Assembly (NCBI RefSeq): GCF_001571305.1
Contig: NZ_BCTN01000028.1
Location: 1 to 35,002 of the forward strand
From: Erwinia persicina NBRC 102418
Lineage (GTDB): Bacteria > Pseudomonadota > Gammaproteobacteria > Enterobacterales > Enterobacteriaceae
Direction: 5' to 3'
Length of the DNA: 35,002 nucleotides
This document shows, piece after piece, positions 24,445 to 32,566 of the stretch. The translations under genes were made by a program, and so were the position numbers. The first letter of the stretch is position 1. Each line of letters starts with the position of its first letter. The notes under the pieces were generated by a model. It searched no databases. It was not told the origin of the DNA and saw nothing but the letters and a program-made list of their open reading frames with translations.

Positions 24445-26136
24445 TTACGGGGTCATGTCCTGCAGCAGCGCCTCCAGACGCTGACGCAGCGGTGCGATAT
24501 GGCTTTCCTGTTGGCTGGCTAACGCTGTTTCAAATTCTTCTAACCACAGGCCAATCTGTCCCCGGGTGTCCCCGAGCGACTGCGCCCAGGATTTCTCTAA
24601 ACGCGCCAGCAAGTTGCGGTTCACCAGCGTGTCACGGGGATGAATTTTCACCGACGCTAAACGTTCACGACTCCGCTGTTGCTGTTCAGGACTGAGGCCA
24701 ATCGGGCTGTGATCGATCACTTTACTTAATGACTCACCGCTGTCAGGCAGGTTGACGTCCACTTCCAGCAACCCGTTGATGTCATAGCTGAAACGCACGT
24801 CGATATTCTGCAACGCGCCGTTGGGTTTCACCGGTACCTGTAATTCATCGATAAAGATATTGTTGGCGACCAGGGGATTTTCGCCCTGATAGATAGCAAT
24901 GCGTATCATCGTCTGTTCGGCATGGCGGGTGGTGAAGGTCTCCACCCGTGAAGCCGGTACGACGGTATTACGCTCCAGGATCGGTGAAAACAGCCCGCTC
25001 CTGTGGTCGCTGGCAGTAGCAATGCCCAGCGTATACGGGCAGACATCGGTGAGGATCACCTCTTCAATATCTTCATTACGCAAGCGACAGGCCGCCTGGG
25101 CAGCGGCACCCAGCGCCACAATGGTGGCAGGATCCAGATGTTGATGCGGTAATTTACCAAACAGCTTCACCACCAGTTTCTGAATCACCGGCATCCGCGA
25201 TGCCCCGCCCACCAGCACCAGATGATCAAGCTGTTCCGGACGCAGTCGGGCGTCGTGCAGCGCCTGTTCGATGGGGGCACGCAGCCGGGTCATCAGCGGT
25301 AACCAGATCTGTTCCAGTTTCTCCTCATCAAATGAGAGCGTCCAGGTCTGCTCCTGCCACTGCCAGCGCAGCTGCTGCGAAGCGTTATGCTGACCGAGCT
25401 GGCATTTGAGCTGTTCAGCACAGTCGTACAGGTGCGCCAGTTCAGTGGCGGGGAGCATCTCCGCAGTGAGTTTCCATTCACTGAAACAGGCCTGAATAAT
25501 CGCCTGGGTAAAATCTTCGCCACCAAGATAGTTGTCGCCGGCAGAGCCATGCACTTCAATCAGTGGCAGATCATACTCCAGCACCGTCACGTCAAAGGTG
25601 CCACCACCAAGATCAAATACCAGCGTCCGGCCGGTGTTCTGGGTATGTAAGCCGTAGGCCATAGAGGCGGCGGTAGGTTCGTTAATCAGCCTGACCGCGT
25701 TGAGTCCGGCCAGTTCTGCGGCAAACCGGGTCTGTTTACGTTGTTCATCGCTGAAATAGGCAGGGACGGAGATCACCACATCGGTGATCTCCTGACCGAG
25801 GTAGGTCTGGGCATCCGCTTTGAGGGATTTAAGCACCAGCGCCGACAGCTCAGGCGCATCGAAGGTTTCTTTTCCAAGCCGGAACTGTTTCTTACTGCCC
25901 ATAAAACGCTTAAAGAGTGCCGCCGTTTGCTGCGGATGGGTTGTCAGACGCGACAGTGCCGGGCGACCAATCAGCATACGGCCATCATTATCCAGACTGA
26001 CCACCGATGGCGTGAGGTATTCATTTAATGCATTAGGGATCAGCCGGGCCTGCCCCTCCTGCCAGACACTGATCAAACTGTTGGTGGTGCCTAAATCAAT
26101 GCCGATCGCCGGGACAGCCATCTTCAGTTCCGTCAT
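24445..26136 (-). CDS. hscC: Hsp70-family chaperone HscC
   Basis: A 563-residue specialised Hsp70. The ATPase domain shows GIDLGTTNS, VVISVPAYFSDEQRKQTR, INEPTAASMAYG, VFDLGGGTFDVTVLEY and VLVGGASRMP. The substrate domain is present and the lid is shortened compared with DnaK, as in E. coli HscC (556 residues). HscC works with the J-proteins DjlB/DjlC; in E. coli it interacts with sigma-70. Here the J-protein gene is convergent. Start at 26136 (MTELKMAVP) has a GAGAAAG upstream; M6 is an alternative. A TATAAT (26188-26193, minus) about 55 bp upstream may be its -10. Confidence 0.93.
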   Translation of the reverse strand: MTELKMAVPAIGIDLGTTNSLISVWQEGQARLIPNALNEYLTPSVVSLDNDGRMLIGRPALSRLTTHPQQTAALFKRFMGSKKQFRLGKETFDAPELSALVLKSLKADAQTYLGQEITDVVISVPAYFSDEQRKQTRFAAELAGLNAVRLINEPTAASMAYGLHTQNTGRTLVFDLGGGTFDVTVLEYDLPLIEVHGSAGDNYLGGEDFTQAIIQACFSEWKLTAEMLPATELAHLYDCAEQLKCQLGQHNASQQLRWQWQEQTWTLSFDEEKLEQIWLPLMTRLRAPIEQALHDARLRPEQLDHLVLVGGASRMPVIQKLVVKLFGKLPHQHLDPATIVALGAAAQAACRLRNEDIEEVILTDVCPYTLGIATASDHRSGLFSPILERNTVVPASRVETFTTRHAEQTMIRIAIYQGENPLVANNIFIDELQVPVKPNGALQNIDVRFSYDINGLLEVDVNLPDSGESLSKVIDHSPIGLSPEQQQRSRERLASVKIHPRDTLVNRNLLARLEKSWAQSLGDTRGQIGLWLEEFETALASQQESHIAPLRQRLEALLQDMTP

Positions 26137-26210
26137 GATTCTTTCTCATCAATGATGTGTTAAATGGATTTTATTCAATCGCATTGAATTATAGAAGCAT
26201 TTGTCATGCC

Positions 26211-26249
26211 CCTGCGTCACAACCCCTTCTCAGGGGAACATGACGCAGG
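26211..26249. repeat. Nested hairpin between hscC and the G3E GTPase gene
   Basis: An outer stem, CCTGCGTCA (26211-26219) with TGACGCAGG (26241-26249), encloses an inner stem, CCCCT (26223-26227) with AGGGG (26232-26236). No T-run follows on the minus strand after the G3E gene, so it may be a terminator of another kind, an operator or a processed RNA structure. Confidence 0.5.
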
Positions 26250-26272
26250 CAAACCCTGTTATGGTCTCCCGC

Positions 26273-27469
26273 TCAGCTTTTCAGCCTGCCGACCTTCTGC
26301 GGCCAGGGATCGTTAAACGCCCCCCCGCCCTGCCACCAGGCGATTTCCTGCTCAGTCAGAAAACAGCGGTGCAGCGCGAGGCAAAAATCATCCAGCTGAT
26401 TTCGCTGTCCGATCACCGTCAGTCGGCAGCGCCGGTCGCCAAAACGCCCCGGCTGCGCATCCAGCTGCTGTTGCAGTATACGACGTTCTTCAGCCCCAAG
26501 ATGGTTGTCTTTGTGGGCGAGTATCCCGGCTTTCCAGTAGCTGATAAATTCCAGGCCAATACTGCCTGATGCCTGATTCCATAACAGCGCCAGATCGTCC
26601 CGGCCAGGCAGCCAGAAAAAACCTTTACTGCGGTGGATCCCCTCCCCCAGCTGCTGCTGACAGGTGTCCCACAGCCGCCGCGGATGAAAAGGACGATCGT
26701 CCTCGATCACCCGCGATTCAATCTCATAGGGCTGGCCGTTGCCGGACGGCTGTTCAACGACCTCCTCCAGCTCATCAACCAGCTTCGCCACACGGTGGAA
26801 ATCATACTCCGGTATCGCCAGCACCTCCTTCAGGGGCAGGTTGCCCCAGGGGAGCGCTGTCACCCCCACGCCGGGATTAATCTGATGGAGCGCGCGGGCA
26901 ATCGTCATCACCGCACCGGCGGGCAGGCGGTCGGTTTTAGTCAGCATCAGATGACTGCAAAACAGGAGCTGCTCCGCCAGCAGATCCTCGATCCCGCGCC
27001 GGCGACGGCGAACATTCTCCTGCCAGCGCGGCAGCAGCGTGCCGGCTCCGGCATAGTCGTTTTGCAGCATCACCGCATCCATCAGTGACAGCAGACCCTG
27101 CAGTCTGACGCGGGGGTGGTCGCGCAACAGCTTAATCAGTGGCAGCGGGTGGCTGCTACCGGAGGTTTCGAGGAAGATATGATCAGGCCGCCGCTTGGTG
27201 ACCAGCGTATCCAGTGCGGTGGCAAGTCTGACAATACCACTGCGGCTGCTGATGCTGTCAGCGGAAACGGTAATAAAATTATGCTGTTCACGTCCGACGA
27301 TTTCCGTGTTGGCAATCAGCACGCCGTCAATATCCAACTCGCTCATATCGTTGACAATCGCGCTGACGCTCAGATGCTGACGATGAGCCTGCATCAGCAG
27401 GCTTTTTAACAGTGTGGTTTTGCCTGCACCAAGAAAACCATTGAGGACAGTAAGGGGAATGCGCTGCAT
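26273..27469 (-). CDS. G3E GTPase (COG0523), CxCC replaced by SxSS
   Basis: The 398-residue protein has Walker A GFLGAGKTTL at residues 10-19 and LETSG, and the C-terminal CobW_C region, so it belongs to the COG0523 metallochaperone-like GTPases. Aligned with YjiA (from memory), TLTNGCICC corresponds to TVSADSISS: all three metal-binding cysteines are serine. The motif that hands metal to targets is therefore missing. The upstream Zur-like box indicates induction in zinc limitation. The start at 27469 is the family position; upstream frame codons are ignored. It may act on zinc enzymes or their Zn-free paralogues, without binding Zn through CxCC. Confidence 0.85.
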   Translation of the reverse strand: MQRIPLTVLNGFLGAGKTTLLKSLLMQAHRQHLSVSAIVNDMSELDIDGVLIANTEIVGREQHNFITVSADSISSRSGIVRLATALDTLVTKRRPDHIFLETSGSSHPLPLIKLLRDHPRVRLQGLLSLMDAVMLQNDYAGAGTLLPRWQENVRRRRRGIEDLLAEQLLFCSHLMLTKTDRLPAGAVMTIARALHQINPGVGVTALPWGNLPLKEVLAIPEYDFHRVAKLVDELEEVVEQPSGNGQPYEIESRVIEDDRPFHPRRLWDTCQQQLGEGIHRSKGFFWLPGRDDLALLWNQASGSIGLEFISYWKAGILAHKDNHLGAEERRILQQQLDAQPGRFGDRRCRLTVIGQRNQLDDFCLALHRCFLTEQEIAWWQGGGAFNDPWPQKVGRLKS

Positions 27470-27501
27470 CGGTGTGTTAATCCTGACAGTGAAAATATTT
27501 A

Positions 27502-27519
27502 TTATGTTATAACATAACA
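27502..27519 (-). promoter_or_regulatory. Zur-like box upstream of the G3E GTPase gene
   Basis: A perfect 16-bp palindrome, TTATGTTATAACATAA (27502-27517). The overlapping 15-mer TGTTATAACATAACA (27505-27519) matches the gammaproteobacterial Zur core TGTTATAnTATAACA at all but one fixed position. It lies 35-50 bp upstream of the start, where a repressor should sit. Confidence 0.72.
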
Positions 27520-27560
27520 ATTAAATACCCACACAATGTCCGGCACCAGCAGACGGGAAA

Positions 27561-27587
27561 GAAAAAAGGCACCCTGTGAAGATGCCT
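27561..27587 (-). terminator. Rho-independent terminator after the LVIVD gene
   Basis: On the minus strand, AGGCATC pairs with GGTGCCT (one G-T wobble) around a 7-base loop and runs straight into TTTTTTC, 18 bases after the LVIVD gene stop. Confidence 0.75.
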
Positions 27588-27605
27588 GAGCAGAACGGCG
27601 GAGGG

Positions 27606-28850
27606 TTATCCAAGGTATTCGATAATTGACAGTCCGCCGTTGTAGTCGGTGCTGTAAATGATGCCCTGAGCGTCAACAAAGACGTCGCAGGACTGGATGA
27701 CACGGGGGCGACCAGGCCGTGTGTCCATCATCCGCTGTGGCGCCGCAGGCACCAGCGCACCTGTTTCTACCGGCCGGTACGGATTGCTGATATCGACGGC
27801 GCGGACGCCGGCGTTCTGCCAGGTAGCAAAAATCAGCGTGGAACTGACAAAACTGCCGGGACGGTTCTCATGCAGGTTATGCGGGCCAAAGTGCGCCCCT
27901 TTCGCCACATAATCGCGCTCATCAGGCTGCGGGAATGTGGAGATGCTGACCGGATGAGTCGGCTCACGGATATCAAACAGCCAGATATGCTTTTCCCCAT
28001 CTTCCTGATTGTCCAGCACCGCTTCATCCAGCACCACCAGGAGATCGCGATCCGGCAGCGGGAGCGCAGTATGTGTTCCGCCGCCAAAGGGCGGGCTCCA
28101 GTTGCAGTGGCTGATCAGCTCAGGTTTTGTCCTGTCGCTGACGTCCAGCAGCGTCAGTCCGCCGTCACGCCAGCTGCCATAGGCCACGTCCCCGCTGATA
28201 ATGGCATGATGCAGGGCATACCGCTTTCCTTCCGCCCAGCCAGGTTTTTCCCCGGCCGCAGTATTCATTCCCGGCAGCCACCAGCGCCCGGCGACTTCCG
28301 GTTTCAGCGGATCGGCCAGATCGATGGTCAGGAAAATGTAATCGCTAAAGCCGTCAGTCAGCGCTGAAACATAGGCCCAGCGCCCCCCTGCATACCAGAT
28401 GCGATGAATGCCAATGCCATTCAGGGAGAGGAAGCTGATCTCGCGGGGCTTATCCGGCGTGGAAATATCGAACAGACGCAGCCCGGCACACCAGCTTCTT
28501 TCCTGCACGTCACTGACGGTTTCCCCCACAGAGCGGGTGTAATAGACTTTTTCATCAGCGAAACGTACATCGGCAAACAGATCGCGGGCGTTAATCACCA
28601 GCAGTAGGTCGTCATGGGCCTGGAGATGAACATTCCATGTCCCTGGCGGAGCAGGAATATAGGCCACCGCACGGGGATGTTTAGCATCGCGCACATCAAC
28701 GACCGAGAATCCCTTTGACACCATGTGACCGATATAGGCATAACCGCGGTGTACCATCAGCTGTACCCCATCCGGCCTGCCACCCTGATCGCTGTGGCCG
28801 ATCAACCGCATATTCCGGCTGTATTCCGGCGTGGGAAGTGTGTGACTCAT
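27606..28850 (-). CDS. LVIVD-repeat beta-propeller protein
   Basis: A 414-residue protein with repeated units of the form (V/L)xxxDVRD or LFDIS-T-P-xKP, e.g. GFSVVDVRDAKHPRAVAYI, GLRLFDISTPDKPREISFL, GLTLLDVSDRTKPELISH, HIWLFDIREPTHPVSIS and GVRAVDISNPYRPVETG. These are LVIVD repeats of a beta-propeller. No signal peptide is visible. The function is not known; related proteins occur in sugar and hydroxy-acid clusters. The start at 28850 has AAGGGA five bases upstream, whereas the ATG at 28856 has no spacer. It starts nine bases after the binding-protein gene and is co-transcribed. Confidence 0.85.
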   Translation of the reverse strand: MSHTLPTPEYSRNMRLIGHSDQGGRPDGVQLMVHRGYAYIGHMVSKGFSVVDVRDAKHPRAVAYIPAPPGTWNVHLQAHDDLLLVINARDLFADVRFADEKVYYTRSVGETVSDVQERSWCAGLRLFDISTPDKPREISFLSLNGIGIHRIWYAGGRWAYVSALTDGFSDYIFLTIDLADPLKPEVAGRWWLPGMNTAAGEKPGWAEGKRYALHHAIISGDVAYGSWRDGGLTLLDVSDRTKPELISHCNWSPPFGGGTHTALPLPDRDLLVVLDEAVLDNQEDGEKHIWLFDIREPTHPVSISTFPQPDERDYVAKGAHFGPHNLHENRPGSFVSSTLIFATWQNAGVRAVDISNPYRPVETGALVPAAPQRMMDTRPGRPRVIQSCDVFVDAQGIIYSTDYNGGLSIIEYLG

Positions 28851-28859
28851 CGGCATCCC

Positions 28860-29924
28860 TTATTTTTTGTGCTTCGCTTCAAGCGTAGAAAACCAGGGGG
28901 CGATAAAGTCTTCCGTCTGTCCCCAACCCGGGATCACCGTATTCAGACTGGCCATATTGACGTTACCCGGCTGACTCACCAGCAGCGCCTGTGGGATCAC
29001 CGTTGCCCTGAAGTCATAAGTTGCCGGGGTGGGTTCACCTGCCAGCTTGAGGGCAATCAGACGCATGTTAGTGGCGCCGATCAGTTTAGGATCGACCGCT
29101 GCGGTGACTTTCCACGGGCTGCCAGCTTCGCGCATCAGTTGCAAATCCTGGTCAGAGACATCAATGCTGTAGAGCTTTATCTCGGTACGGCCGTTCTCTT
29201 TCAGCGCCTTCAGCGCCCCCTGGCTGAACGCATCCCAGGTTCCCCAGATAGCATCCACCTTCCCTTTCGGATATTTGGCCAGCAGCGCACCGACTTTGTT
29301 GGCTGTATCACCCTGCACATCGGAGGAGACCGCCCCCACCGACTCCAGTTCCTGAATACCCGGGTTCGTCTGCAGCAGTTCCCTGTACGCCGCCTGACGG
29401 CGTTCCATCGGTGGATAACCGGCCACCCAAAGTTTGATAATATTGGCTTTTCCGTGGTGATCCTTAATCAGCTGGCCAAATGAGAGTGCGGTCAGCGATG
29501 CATCATCCTGTTGCGTCACGGTTGCGCCCGGCACATCCCCCTCTGTCGCTGTATCGAATACTGACACCGCAATCCCGCTGTTGGTTATACGCTTAATCAG
29601 GCCAGTGGAATAAGGGGCCCTCCCTTGTGAAAGGATAATGCCGTCGTACTTCTGGCTGATGGCCTGTTCGACGAAATCCTGAAAGCGAGCGTCATCGCCG
29701 TTGCTTAAAAAAGTACTGACTTTAAAGCCCAGCGCTTTCCCCTGCTGAACGGCCCCCTGAACGAACTGCGTGGTGTTGTCATCAGACCCCAGGTTACGGA
29801 TCACTGCAATACGGATCGGCCCGTCATGGCTGGCGATCTTCTCCGGTAACGGCGCCAGTGTGGCAGCGCAGACAGATAAAGCGCTGGCGACCCAGAGCGT
29901 CAGTAAGGCGATAAATGGTTTCAT
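28860..29924 (-). CDS. Sugar-type ABC substrate-binding protein (Peripla_BP_4)
   Basis: A 354-residue periplasmic protein. A signal peptide occupies about residues 1-20 (MKPFIALLTLWVASALSVCA). RIAVIRNLGSDDNTTQFVQGA, YDGIILSQGRAP, IAVSVFDTATEG and VDAIWGTWDAFSQGALKAL are characteristic of RbsB-like family members. No permease or ATPase is adjacent, so the rest of the transporter is either elsewhere or absent. It is the first gene of the pair with the LVIVD protein and is divergent from hcxA. AGGGA precedes the start. Confidence 0.88.
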   Translation of the reverse strand: MKPFIALLTLWVASALSVCAATLAPLPEKIASHDGPIRIAVIRNLGSDDNTTQFVQGAVQQGKALGFKVSTFLSNGDDARFQDFVEQAISQKYDGIILSQGRAPYSTGLIKRITNSGIAVSVFDTATEGDVPGATVTQQDDASLTALSFGQLIKDHHGKANIIKLWVAGYPPMERRQAAYRELLQTNPGIQELESVGAVSSDVQGDTANKVGALLAKYPKGKVDAIWGTWDAFSQGALKALKENGRTEIKLYSIDVSDQDLQLMREAGSPWKVTAAVDPKLIGATNMRLIALKLAGEPTPATYDFRATVIPQALLVSQPGNVNMASLNTVIPGWGQTEDFIAPWFSTLEAKHKK

Positions 29925-30118
29925 AGTAAAAATCCCTGTAGCGAAAGCGGAAAAGGGCCTCTTTTTTTTGACGCAGGTCGTCTCTGAAAGACCGGCCTGT
30001 CACTTTTTCACAGCCGCTAACTCTCTGACAAAGAAGTAAAAAGAATATCTATCTGCAAAAAAAGTATTAGCCAGTTGCAACCCACGACAGCAGGATAAAT
30101 AAAAACAAAGGGACACTT

Positions 30119-31216
30119 ATGGAAAATACAGATATTCAGGTCGTCGCTGGCCCGGCCAACTACTATTCTCACCCTGGCGCATTGCAACGCCTGAACGACT
30201 TTTACCGCCAGGATCAGCTTTCCCACGCCGTGTGGATCTTCGGCGAGCGCGCCATCGCAGCGGCCAGGCCGTGGCTGCCCGACAGTTTCTCTCTGGCGGG
30301 TGTCCGCCATCTTCCCTTTGGGGGGCACTGTACGGAGCAGGATATTGGTACGCTGGCAACGGCCTGCGGAGACGACCGACAGGTAGTGATCGGCGTCGGC
30401 GGCGGTGCCCTGCTGGATACCGCCAAAACCCTTGCACGCCGCCTGAATGTCCCCTGCGTGGCGGTTCCAACCATTGCCGCCACCTGCGCCGCCTGGACCC
30501 CACTGTCAGTCTGGTATAACGCTGCCGGTCAGGCATCCCATTATGAAGTCTTTAAGGATGCCAACCACCTGGTACTGGTTGAACCTGAAATCCTGCTGCA
30601 GGCCCCGGTGGAATACCTGCTGGCGGGGATCGGTGACACGCTGGCAAAGTGGTACGAAGCGGTCGTGCTGGCCCCGCAACCACAGAACCTGCCTCTGACA
30701 GTACGGCTTGGCATCGACACCGCGGCCACAGTGCGCGACATCCTGCTTAAGCAGAGCGCCACCGCGCTGGAAGATCAGCACCAGGGCGTATTAAGTCAGG
30801 ATTTCCGCGATGTGATTGATGCGATTATTGCCGGTGGTGGGATGGTCGGCGGGCTGGGAGAGCGCTATACGCGCATTGCTGCCGCCCATTCGGTTCACAA
30901 TGGTCTGACCGTGCTGCCGCAGACAGCCCGCTTTCTGCATGGGACAAAAGTCGCTTATGGCATTCTGGTCCAGTGCGTCCTGCTGTCACAGATTGAAACA
31001 GCACGACAGCTGATCGCCGCTTATCAGCGATTTAATCTGCCGGCCACCCTGGCGGAGTTAGGGGTGGATATTGGCAACCAGAGTGACATTGAGCAGGTGA
31101 TCGCTCATACGCTGCGTCCGGAGGAGTCGATTCATGCCCTCTCTGTCCCTGTCACCGCGGAGAGTCTGCGCACTGCCTTTATCACAGTGGAAGCATTAGG
31201 TCAGCAGGGATCGTAA
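30119..31216 (+). CDS. hcxA: Hydroxycarboxylate dehydrogenase A (YbdH)
   Basis: A 365-residue iron-containing-alcohol-dehydrogenase family enzyme. The NAD(P)-binding GVGGGALLDTAK is at about residues 96-107; metal ligands are Asp in IGDTLAKWYE, His in AAHSVHNGL and His in FLHGTKVAYG. The start VVAGPANYYSHPG and TIAATCAAWTPLSVWYN match E. coli HcxA from memory, an NADPH-dependent 2-oxoacid reductase (2-oxobutyrate, oxaloacetate). AAGGGA precedes the start. It is divergent from the binding-protein/LVIVD pair, and might use the ligand transported there. The gene ends 85 bp before the downstream rep iterons. Confidence 0.9.
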   Translation: MENTDIQVVAGPANYYSHPGALQRLNDFYRQDQLSHAVWIFGERAIAAARPWLPDSFSLAGVRHLPFGGHCTEQDIGTLATACGDDRQVVIGVGGGALLDTAKTLARRLNVPCVAVPTIAATCAAWTPLSVWYNAAGQASHYEVFKDANHLVLVEPEILLQAPVEYLLAGIGDTLAKWYEAVVLAPQPQNLPLTVRLGIDTAATVRDILLKQSATALEDQHQGVLSQDFRDVIDAIIAGGGMVGGLGERYTRIAAAHSVHNGLTVLPQTARFLHGTKVAYGILVQCVLLSQIETARQLIAAYQRFNLPATLAELGVDIGNQSDIEQVIAHTLRPEESIHALSVPVTAESLRTAFITVEALGQQGS

Positions 31217-31300
31217 AGACGGCAGACTGGGAGATGTGTTGAAAAATATGGGGTTATGAGCGTCACCGGCCCCGGTTTCAGCCGACAGAATACGACTAAT

Positions 31301-31375
31301 GTGGAGAGATTTCCTGTTCCTGATATGAACGACGTCCGGCGTGCCTGCTGGCCCAGCAACAGGAAATTTATCCAC
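31301..31375. repeat. Downstream iterons of the replicon, one inverted, with a DnaA box
   Basis: Two copies of the 16-bp iteron lie beyond the 3' end of repA: 31301-31316 on the minus strand (CAGGAAATCTCTCCAC) and 31360-31375 on the plus strand (CAGGAAATTTATCCAC). A perfect DnaA box TTATCCACA (31368-31376) overlaps the second. In RepFIB and P1-like replicons iterons flanking rep contribute to copy control by handcuffing. Confidence 0.75.
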
Positions 31376-31460
31376 AGAAACGGGGGATAATCCGGTGAGT
31401 AACTTACTTTAACCAGTAAAAAACCTTCTAGAATATATAGCTATCAAACTGATTTATATA

Positions 31461-32438
31461 TTATTTTTTCGCACGTTCCGCAACTTCTGCCATCACACGC
31501 TTGTGGCTGATTTTATCGCCGATTGTTTTGTACCACGTGGCCAGCTTTCTGACATCCGTGAGGGGAACTTTCTCTGCGCGATCATATGCTGTCAGACGGG
31601 TACGGTACTGCTCCATAATGGTAATACAGCGACGCGCCCAGTCCCCTTCCAACTCAGATCCTGCCACCGCACGCGGACGTCGCGGGAATTTTGGCCGCAG
31701 GGGTTTGCTGGCTTCAGGCGCAGATTCATCCACGTAGGAAAACTTGATGGAAACGACGGTGCGGCCTTTTTTGACCGGCTCCCAGATCACCGAAATGTCG
31801 GTATTGGCGTTAATACGTGCCAGTGTCGGCTCCAGCAACTTCTGACGAAAGTCGCGATAATCCTCGTACTTGCCCTGAAGACCCGCCTTTTCCCGCATCC
31901 AGTCAAGCGCCAGCGTGACCTCAATGGCCTTACTGGATTTACGTCCATACAGGTTTTTTGCCTTGATCAGCCAGCCATACAGACGCACAGAAAATGAAGT
32001 ATCAAGCTTGGCAATATTGGCAAAATTGAGCTTGGTGAACGACTCCTTCAGCTCATAGAGATAGGGAGCAACATCCTGGCCAAAGCGCAGTACGACGGCA
32101 CTTTGCTCATCACTGCTGACATATTCGAGACGGGAAAACCACGACAGTTGTACGGTTCGCATCTTGCCGGTCTTACGGTCGGGCAGATAAATGGTCACGG
32201 GCTTTTTCATCAGACTCTCAGCGGCTTCCCGCAGCTGGCGGTGGCTGCTGGTGGGATTAAGGCCGTAAATTCGCTGATAATCATGGGGAAAAAGACGGTA
32301 AAGCGCATCGGGCTGGGGTTTCCTGCTGTCAATCTGGGCCAGTGCAAGGTTCAGCAAACGCATTTCATCCAGTGTGACGCTGTATGCTCCCTCCAGGAGG
32401 TCATTACCTTGCACAACCGTCAGTTTGTTAAGCTCCAT
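31461..32438 (-). CDS. repA: Replication initiator RepA (Rep_3 family, RepFIB-like)
   Basis: A 325-residue initiator. Two tandem winged-helix regions, as in Rep_3 proteins: residues about 15-130 (LDEMRLLNLALAQID, HDYQRIYGLNPTSSHRQLREAAESL) and 135-235 (FSVRLYGWLIKAKNLYGRKS, DYRDFRQKLLEPTLARIN). It should bind the iterons and open the origin with DnaA. The start at 32438 (MELNKLTVV) is the usual family start; the frame begins 19 codons earlier. The gene lies between upstream and downstream iterons. A partial match to Pantoea RepFIB-type (LPP-1) plasmids is likely but from memory. Confidence 0.92.
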   Translation of the reverse strand: MELNKLTVVQGNDLLEGAYSVTLDEMRLLNLALAQIDSRKPQPDALYRLFPHDYQRIYGLNPTSSHRQLREAAESLMKKPVTIYLPDRKTGKMRTVQLSWFSRLEYVSSDEQSAVVLRFGQDVAPYLYELKESFTKLNFANIAKLDTSFSVRLYGWLIKAKNLYGRKSSKAIEVTLALDWMREKAGLQGKYEDYRDFRQKLLEPTLARINANTDISVIWEPVKKGRTVVSIKFSYVDESAPEASKPLRPKFPRRPRAVAGSELEGDWARRCITIMEQYRTRLTAYDRAEKVPLTDVRKLATWYKTIGDKISHKRVMAEVAERAKK

Positions 32439-32452
32439 TTTTACAGGATCCC

Positions 32453-32486
32453 TTTGTGGAAAGTTCAGCAAAGTATTCCACACAAA
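32453..32486 (-). promoter_or_regulatory. repA operator: inverted half-iterons
   Basis: TTTGTGGAA (32453-32461) and TTCCACACAAA (32476-32486) are inverted repeats centred 32 bp upstream of the repA start. They contain the TTCCAC end of the iteron. Dimers of related Rep proteins bind such sites to repress their own gene. A weak TTTACC/AATACT promoter overlaps. Confidence 0.55.
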
Positions 32487-32566
32487 AATTATCAAGGTAA
32501 AGTGAAATATCGCGGTTATTTTATATTAACAATCAGCTGGTTATGCAGGCAACTGTAGTCTGCAAA

